Source: Cellvibrionaceae bacterium 1162T.S.0a.05
GTDB taxonomy: Bacteria; Pseudomonadota; Gammaproteobacteria; Pseudomonadales; Cellvibrionaceae
DNA: 64,000 nt
Reading direction: 5' to 3'
Assembly (NCBI GenBank): GCA_000964245.1
Contig: LANB01000001.1
Coordinates: forward strand, 3,537,501 to 3,601,500
Below the pieces are notes generated by a model. It had not been told where the DNA came from and did no database searches. It was given only the letters and a program-made list of their open reading frames with translations. The translations under genes were made by a program, and so were the position numbers. The stretch's first letter is position 1. Each line of letters begins with the position of its first letter. Below, one piece after another: positions 58,991 through 64,000 of this stretch.

Positions 58991-60172
58991 ATGCCTGTGA
59001 CAAACGCTTCTTTTTACAAACCAGTCCTCCTGGGGCTGATATTGGCTTTCGTTGTCGGTTGCGGAGGTTCGGGTGGGAGTGATGCCGAATCATCGGGAAG
59101 TAGTTCAAGTTCGGCGTCGTCGACCAGCAGTAGCTCATCAAGCAGCGCTTCATCAAGTAGTGCTTCGAGCAGTTCTTCAAATAGTTCTTCAAGTAGTTCG
59201 TCAACTAGCTCAGCCTCATCAAGTTCTAGCGGGAGTTCATCAACAACGAGTTCTTCCAGTAGCTCTGCATCTAGCGCTAGCTCTGGCACCAGCGCTTCCA
59301 GTAGCAGTAGCTCAAGTGGTGTTGCAGCGCCTTCAGATGATTTTGAGGGAGGCGATGTGGATTTACTGGCTGATAACATCTCCAACTGGCAAGTCCTGCA
59401 CCCGGAAATGGCCGACGGTATTGATATAGGGCTGAGTGTCGATGGTGCGTTGACCATGCTGGCCTTGTCTTCTGAGCCTGAAGCGCTTAACGGCGGTTGG
59501 TTTGAAGATAACTATGGCGCGTTGGTGTATAAAAATATCAGCGGCAATTTCGCGGTCATGACGCGTTTGCGTGTTGTCGACCGCAATGACCCAATTGTGA
59601 CAGATCCTGCCAATATAGGTCAGGGTCCGGACGGTGGCTACAGTGCGGGCGGCTTCGTATTGCGGGATGCCAGTGGCACGCACAGTGGCAATGAAAATTG
59701 GGTGATGTTCAACATGGGAGGGCAGGGGTTGGATGGCGTGACCTACGCACGCGAGCTCAAAAAAACCGAGAATTCCATCTCCAGTCTTTTTCTGACACGA
59801 CAGGATAGCCTTGAAGAGCATTTATTGGCGTGCCGTGTTGGCGACAGTTTTTATTTCTATACCTGGAATGAAAGTACAGAAGGCTGGCAGCAGGAAACCT
59901 TCTACAACAATGTTGAGGTGAATGGCACACAGGTTACCACTGGTGCACCGGTTGGCTTCAGTGTGATTTCTGAATTTTCCGAACCCGCGGCCGGCGAAAG
60001 TACAGCGATGTATTTTGAACTGGATTTGCCAGACACCATTCAGGTTGGCGTCATTGCCCACGCCTGGAGTGCGCCCTATGAAACGCAGGCTGAATATGAT
60101 TATGTGTACTTTTCAGAGAGCGCGCCGCAAGAGCAGGATGATTGTCCAGGTGCATTCTTAACACCAGAATAG
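58991..60172 (+). CDS. lipoprotein with poly-serine linker and DUF1349-like beta-sandwich
   Basis: Lipobox VVGC (Cys24), then a 77-residue linker that is almost entirely Ser with Ala, Thr and Gly (residues 34-110). The globular domain (about 113-385) has a jelly-roll pattern with FEGGDVD, NWVMFNMGGQGLDG, YFYTWNESTEGW and a C-terminal DYVYFSES. This resembles DUF1349/LamG-type carbohydrate-binding sandwiches. Poly-Ser linkers joining lipoprotein anchors to carbohydrate-active domains are a hallmark of Saccharophagus and relatives. The frame opens at 58844, but the ATG at 58991 has AAGGA upstream and starts the signal peptide. Confidence 0.85.
   Translation: MPVTNASFYKPVLLGLILAFVVGCGGSGGSDAESSGSSSSSASSTSSSSSSSASSSSASSSSSNSSSSSSSTSSASSSSSGSSSTTSSSSSSASSASSGTSASSSSSSSGVAAPSDDFEGGDVDLLADNISNWQVLHPEMADGIDIGLSVDGALTMLALSSEPEALNGGWFEDNYGALVYKNISGNFAVMTRLRVVDRNDPIVTDPANIGQGPDGGYSAGGFVLRDASGTHSGNENWVMFNMGGQGLDGVTYARELKKTENSISSLFLTRQDSLEEHLLACRVGDSFYFYTWNESTEGWQQETFYNNVEVNGTQVTTGAPVGFSVISEFSEPAAGESTAMYFELDLPDTIQVGVIAHAWSAPYETQAEYDYVYFSESAPQEQDDCPGAFLTPE
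59090..59320 (+). repeat. serine-codon low-complexity tract
   Basis: Encodes the poly-Ser linker. It mixes AGC, AGT, TCA, TCG and TCT codons with imperfect short repeats such as TCAAGTAGTTC. Codon mixing suggests selection on the amino acids rather than recent slippage. Confidence 0.85.
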
Positions 60173-60177
60173 AACCG

Positions 60178-60207
60178 CTGAACCATGGGGTTACACCCAT
60201 GGTTCAG
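60178..60207 (+). terminator. hairpin terminator after the poly-Ser lipoprotein gene
   Basis: Perfect 12-bp stem CTGAACCATGGG / CCCATGGTTCAG with a GTTACA loop, starting six bases after the stop codon. The following bases (GGCGTTTCACTTCT) form only a weak U-tract. Confidence 0.7.
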
Positions 60208-60353
60208 GGCGTTTCACTTCTATAACTCATAAAAAATTCAAGCCATTTGTACTTGGGCGCATGAATGTTATTCTTGTTACCTATAACAATAAGGGACGAT
60301 CTAAAAAAACAGCACCGTGAAAAAGCGGTCAAAATATATGGAGTCATTTTAAA

Positions 60354-61067
60354 ATGGTGAATAAGCATCTAATTGTATTGTTGATATTATTACTTTCCCC
60401 GATTTACGGGCAGGCGGGAAAGATTTACAAGCACGTTGATGAAAATGGCAAGGTGACGTTTTCTCAGGTGCCGCCAAAGGAAGAGGACGGTGGCGAGGTG
60501 GACGTTGAAATTGTTAGTGTTGGCGAAGAATCTATGACGCGTATTAGTGAAGCCTATGGAAGTCACTATTGCGGCGATATTAAACTCCCTGCGAACAGCA
60601 GTAAATACGGATCCTCTTCAGGCTCCTACGCGCGTTCCATCGAGCATTCTCTCGAAGGCTGGCGTGAATCCTTGACCCGCACCAGTGAAAATATGCAACG
60701 GCGTAGTCAGAATAGTTTGAATCGACGTAAATATTCCAATAGCTATAGCAGCCGTTCAACCACTGAAGAGCAGGCTCAAACTCGAGATGTGCAGCGTATT
60801 CGAGATTTGCGCTGTGCAATCAATTGGGCCGAGAGTAAACAGCATGTCGTTAATGATTTCAAAAACCAAAGTGCAGAAGAAAAACAACGTTTAAACGCAA
60901 TATCTCAAAGACTAGAGCAAAATTTGTACGAAACCTGTGGGGAATTACCTGAGTTAGATCCCAGTGATTCCGGCAATGAATACAAAAGAAAGCAATGGTA
61001 TTTGTGCAGTAGTGAAATCAGGAGTGACATGCGCAAAGTTGATCAGAGCTTACGGCGTTTGCCTTAA
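60354..61067 (+). CDS. DUF4124-domain exported protein
   Basis: Signal peptide (MVNKHLIVLLILLLSPIYGQA) followed directly by a DUF4124 module (GKIYKHVDENGKVTFSQVPP, residues about 22-42). Residues 80-237 are a Ser/Arg-rich, then helical and charged region with three Cys (RDLRCAINW, LYETCGEL, WYLCSSEI). DUF4124 proteins are periplasmic and of unknown role. GGAG lies 10 bases before the ATG. Its 3' end overlaps the convergent pilin-like gene by four bases. Confidence 0.85.
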   Translation: MVNKHLIVLLILLLSPIYGQAGKIYKHVDENGKVTFSQVPPKEEDGGEVDVEIVSVGEESMTRISEAYGSHYCGDIKLPANSSKYGSSSGSYARSIEHSLEGWRESLTRTSENMQRRSQNSLNRRKYSNSYSSRSTTEEQAQTRDVQRIRDLRCAINWAESKQHVVNDFKNQSAEEKQRLNAISQRLEQNLYETCGELPELDPSDSGNEYKRKQWYLCSSEIRSDMRKVDQSLRRLP

Positions 61068-61546
61068 CGACATTCCAGTGGAAGATTGGATGCTTCCACT
61101 GAAGTTCTATTCTCACCAGCGGCAATCATATTTTCTGGAACTGTGTTATAGCCACAAATCCATGATACCGGTGCACCTTCGACACCAGGAACAAAAATAG
61201 GGCGAATTGAAATAATTTGTCCCTGTAATCGCGGTAATATTTTATTACCCATTTCGAGGTGCAGTGCGCCATCTTCAAGAATTACACCTGCTAGAAAATT
61301 TCCAATAATTTGCCCGGGTGCAGGCAGGCCAGCTTCTTCATTGTTACCGGGGAACTCACCGTTCAATTGATAGTAAGCAATGATTTGTGCTTTGTATTGA
61401 TCTGTAAGGTTTAGCGATTCCTGAATTCGGGCGCGGTTTACTTTGCCTTCGTTAGAGGGCAGCATCATCACTGCTAAGATAGACAGTATCGCTAATACAA
61501 CCAGGGTTTCAATTAGCGTAAAGCCACTTCCATATTGAGATCGCAT
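61064..61546 (-). CDS. type IV pilin-like protein
   Basis: Class III signal: short basic leader ending in Gly, then FTLIETLVVLAILSILAVMM with the conserved Glu5 of the mature protein. The globular part has a pilin-type C-terminus: NKILPRLQGQIISIRP, then a Trp-x-Cys strand (SWICGY) and a second Cys at the penultimate residue (LPLECR) that would close the D-region disulfide. This favours a type IVa pilin over a minor GspH pseudopilin. No assembly genes are near. The start overlaps the LRR gene stop (TAATG). Confidence 0.85.
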   Translation of the reverse strand: MRSQYGSGFTLIETLVVLAILSILAVMMLPSNEGKVNRARIQESLNLTDQYKAQIIAYYQLNGEFPGNNEEAGLPAPGQIIGNFLAGVILEDGALHLEMGNKILPRLQGQIISIRPIFVPGVEGAPVSWICGYNTVPENMIAAGENRTSVEASNLPLECR

Positions 61547-62256
61547 TAATCGAATCTCCGATTTTGTTCAAATTCAAAATCCAGTAATTCCTCTTCTTCT
61601 TTCCTGGATAGTGTATAAGAGCTCTTATCACTAATGGGAGCGGGTTTTTCCGATTTAGAAAGTTCTTGCTCTTCACAGTGAGGTGTAGGCGAATTGGTTT
61701 TGATACCTGAAACCACTTCTTTGAAGTCTGCGCAATCAATGTTGTCCAGGCTTGGAAGGCTAACTTCTTTCAGCCCAATCAAGTGTTTTAAGGGCCAAAT
61801 ATCTGTTAGTGGGTTACCGTTTAAATATAAGGATCTTAAATTAGTTAAGTTTTCCAGTGAGGAGATGTCATCGATGTTGTTATTGCTAAGGTCAAGAAAT
61901 TGAAGATGATGAAAATGTTCAAGCCCGCTGAGCGATACGATGTTTTTTCTCGGACAGTAAATATTCTTAAGCTCTCTCACATCATCAATTCCACCTGAGT
62001 TGTTCGGGTGAATGCGTGCTCGTTCCATTGCTAAGGTACGAATACACTTTTCGAGGTTTTTGTCGCTTAATTGTAAAGTTTTGATGGAATCATTAACGCG
62101 ATTCTTTCGGTCTTCGATCTGTTGCTCAAAGTTTGCAAGGTTTTGATTGTGGTTTTTCTCGCTGGCAGAAAACAGAATGTGCGGGCCGAGAAACCAGATC
62201 GCCAGTATTGCGATAACGGTATAGGCAAAGCCTTTGGATAATTTGATATTCTGCAT
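61546..62256 (-). CDS. membrane-anchored leucine-rich-repeat protein
   Basis: One N-terminal membrane helix (about 9-30), a charged coiled segment (about 35-75), then three or four 22-residue LRRs of the internalin/SDS22 type (NIVSLSGLEHFHHLQFLDLSNN, DDISSLENLTNLRSLYLNGNPL, both cut short; about 105-170). The C-terminus (175-236) is acidic and probably disordered. The LRR face should be periplasmic or exported and bind protein. It forms a translational pair with the downstream pilin-like gene. Function unknown. Confidence 0.8.
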   Translation of the reverse strand: MQNIKLSKGFAYTVIAILAIWFLGPHILFSASEKNHNQNLANFEQQIEDRKNRVNDSIKTLQLSDKNLEKCIRTLAMERARIHPNNSGGIDDVRELKNIYCPRKNIVSLSGLEHFHHLQFLDLSNNNIDDISSLENLTNLRSLYLNGNPLTDIWPLKHLIGLKEVSLPSLDNIDCADFKEVVSGIKTNSPTPHCEEQELSKSEKPAPISDKSSYTLSRKEEEELLDFEFEQNRRFD

Positions 62257-62427
62257 TGTTCTTGGTCTTGGGGAGTTTCTAAATTCAGCGCCAGAGACAT
62301 TTTAGGTTGAACAAGATGGAAAAGCCACACAACAAAAAACGGGTTAGCTGCTAAGTTTCTTGGTGGGTGCGGTTGTAGCGAAGAAATGGTAGATAAAAAT
62401 GGAAGGGAATGTTATTTCATTAAGAAT

Positions 62428-62458
62428 ATGCTGAAGGAGGATAAACCTCCCTCAGCAT
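62428..62458 (-). terminator. hairpin terminator downstream of acnB
   Basis: 13-bp stem with one mismatch, ATGCTGAAGGAGG / CCTCCCTCAGCAT, 5-base loop, lying about 10 bases beyond the acnB stop. The trailing minus-strand bases (ATTCTTAATG) are only moderately T-rich. Confidence 0.6.
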
Positions 62459-62468
62459 CAGACAGTTT

Positions 62469-64000
62469 TTAAGCGACGTCGACTATTTCTTCAGCGGCAA
62501 TCAATTTACCTTTCTCCGCGCCTTTCATAAACGACTCAATTTGATCGAAATTCATGTAGCGGAAGATTTCCGCAGACATGGAATCAATCTTTGAGGCGTA
62601 TTCCAGATATTCGTCAACGGTAGGCAGCTTTCCAAGAATACCCCCGATGGCGGCGAGTTCGGCTGAGGTCAGATACACATTCGCACCTGCCCCAAGACGA
62701 TTGGGGAAGTTGCGTGTTGACGTAGAGAGGACCGTAGCCCCGTCGGCAACGCGCGCCTGGTTGCCCATGCACAGGGAGCAGCCGGGCATTTCAGTACGCA
62801 CACCTTTTACGCCGTAGATGTTGTAATAGCCTTCTTCCATCAGGGTATGCTCGTCCATTTTGGTGGGCGGCGATAACCAGAAACGGGTTTTCAGACTGCC
62901 TTTGTGCGCATCGAGTAATTTCCCTGCGGCACGGAAGTGGCCAATGTTGGTCATGCAGGAACCGATGAAAACCTCATCAACGGAATCACCCGCAACATCC
63001 GAGAGCAAGCGGGCATCGTCAGGGTCGTTGGGTGCGCAAACGATAGGTTCCTTGACTTCATTCAAATCAATTTCGATTACGGCAGCATATTCAGCGTCCG
63101 CATCGCCTTCGAGCAAGCTCGGGGCGGCGAGCCATTCTTCCATTTTACGCGCTCGGCGCTCAAGGGTGCGTTTGTCGCCGTAGCCTTCACTGACCATCCA
63201 ACGCAACAAGGTAATGTTGGAACGCAAGTATTCGGCGATGGACGCTTCGGGCAGTTTGATTGTACAGCCACCGGCAGAGCGCTCCGCCGACGCGTCGGAC
63301 AATTCAAACGCCTGCTCCACGGTGAGGTCTGTTAAGCCTTCAATTTCCAGAATGCGGCCGGAGAAGATGTTTTTCTTACCTTTCTTCTCAACGGTTAGCA
63401 GACCTTCCTTGATCGCGTAGTAGGGGATGGCATGCACGAGATCACGCAAGGTGATACCCGGTTGCATTTCGCCTTTAAAGCGGACCAGCACCGATTCAGG
63501 CATATCCAGGGGCATGACACCGGTGGCAGCCGCAAACGCAACCAGACCTGAACCGGCTGGGAAGCTAATGCCCATCGGGAAGCGGGTGTGTGAATCCCCC
63601 CCGGTACCGACAGTATCCGGCAGCAGCATGCGGTTGAGCCAGGAGTGGATAATGCCATCTCCGGGGCGCAGGCTGACGCCACCGCGATTCATGATGAAGT
63701 CAGGCAGCTTGTGTTGGGTTTCAATATCCACAGGCTTGGGGTAGGCCGCAGTGTGACAAAAGCTCTGCATAACCAGATCGGCAGAGAAGCCAAGGCAGGC
63801 GAGATCCTGCAATTCGTCACGTGTCATCGGGCCGGTGGTATCCTGGGAGCCCACGGTGGTCATGCGAGGTTCGCAATAGGTTCCTGGGCGCACACCCTGG
63901 CCTTCCGGCAAGCCACAAGCGCGGCCTACCATTTTCTGAGCGAGGGTAAAGCCCTTACCGGAGTCGGCGGGCGCCTCGGGCTTGCGGAAGAGATCCGAGG
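62469..64000 (-). CDS. acnB: bifunctional aconitate hydratase 2 / 2-methylisocitrate dehydratase AcnB (5' part outside window)
   Basis: Fe-S enzyme of the TCA cycle (citrate to isocitrate) that also acts in the methylcitrate cycle. The window holds roughly the last 510 residues, closely following E. coli Acn[64 protein letters not shown]. The cluster ligands are Cys in [15 protein letters not shown] and two Cys in [15 protein letters not shown]. The reading frame is still open at base 64000. Confidence 0.96.
   Translation of the reverse strand, partial: SDLFRKPEAPADSGKGFTLAQKMVGRACGLPEGQGVRPGTYCEPRMTTVGSQDTTGPMTRDELQDLACLGFSADLVMQSFCHTAAYPKPVDIETQHKLPDFIMNRGGVSLRPGDGIIHSWLNRMLLPDTVGTGGDSHTRFPMGISFPAGSGLVAFAAATGVMPLDMPESVLVRFKGEMQPGITLRDLVHAIPYYAIKEGLLTVEKKGKKNIFSGRILEIEGLTDLTVEQAFELSDASAERSAGGCTIKLPEASIAEYLRSNITLLRWMVSEGYGDKRTLERRARKMEEWLAAPSLLEGDADAEYAAVIEIDLNEVKEPIVCAPNDPDDARLLSDVAGDSVDEVFIGSCMTNIGHFRAAGKLLDAHKGSLKTRFWLSPPTKMDEHTLMEEGYYNIYGVKGVRTEMPGCSLCMGNQARVADGATVLSTSTRNFPNRLGAGANVYLTSAELAAIGGILGKLPTVDEYLEYASKIDSMSAEIFRYMNFDQIESFMKGAEKGKLIAAEEIVDVA

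Noticed and set aside
59014-59457. Long minus-strand open frame rich in Leu and Glu
   Set aside because: It is the antisense shadow of the poly-Ser tract; the complement of serine codons reads as Glu, Leu and Ala. No ribosome site.

Overview
The window is a stretch of gammaproteobacterial chromosome made mostly of housekeeping genes. Several features point to the Cellvibrionaceae (relatives of Saccharophagus, Teredinibacter and Cellvibrio). These are the Pseudomonas-like gene order (ftsK-lolA-rarA-crcB-serS-cysG, a ccm cluster beside fliK-like and flhB-like genes, smc-zipA-ligA), SMC rather than MukB, and a lipoprotein with a long poly-serine linker next to uronate-catabolism genes. This placement is inference; no rRNA gene is present to test it.

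Layout. 1-8253 (+): ftsK (5' end cut by the window edge), lolA, rarA, a truncated hybrid sensor kinase, crcB, serS, cysG. 8343-8938: a small Arg-rich ORF and a 139-bp MITE with perfect 18-bp terminal inverted repeats and TTAG target duplications. 8939-14491: gorA; convergent cmoA-cmoB; a TPR response regulator translationally coupled to a minimal histidine kinase. 14531-23025: PreP-like M16 protease, cmoM, a membrane J-protein, ppx, a METTL21-like methyltransferase, msrA, a CsgG-like protein. cmoA, cmoB and cmoM together supply wobble-uridine (mcmo5U34) synthesis. 23255-25248 (-): FlhB-C-like and FliK-like genes. 25428-36805 (+): cytochrome c maturation ccmABCDEFG, then ccmHI about 4 kb further on. 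Between them lie aguA-aguB (agmatine to putrescine), an orphan solute-binding protein, an unknown exported protein and a tRNA-Val/tRNA-Asp unit on the minus strand.

37110-44997 (+): smc, zipA, ligA, a transglycosylase lipoprotein and two unknown genes, closely spaced. 44994-51485 (+): an AraC regulator, acyl-CoA dehydrogenase, FadD ligase, NfeD-like protein and patatin, which look like a lipid or fatty-acid utilisation group. 51955-52683: a response regulator with an unrecognised C-terminal half. 52723-56277 (-): SMP-30-like lactonase, uxuA and an Nramp-fold transporter lacking the usual metal-binding motifs, with a LacI-type palindrome over the promoter. 56398-58852 (-): a diguanylate cyclase with a periplasmic sensor domain, coupled to an M42 peptidase. 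58991-62256: the poly-Ser lipoprotein, a DUF4124 protein, and an overlapping pair encoding a membrane-anchored leucine-rich-repeat protein and a type IV pilin-like protein. 62469-64000 (-): acnB, 5' part outside the window.

The least explained pieces are the LRR/pilin pair, the Nramp-like/UxuA operon with its operator, the diguanylate cyclase/M42 pair, the sensorless kinase with its TPR regulator, and the CsgG-like protein beside orphan flagellar-type genes. No prophage, CRISPR array, defence island or complete insertion sequence was found.
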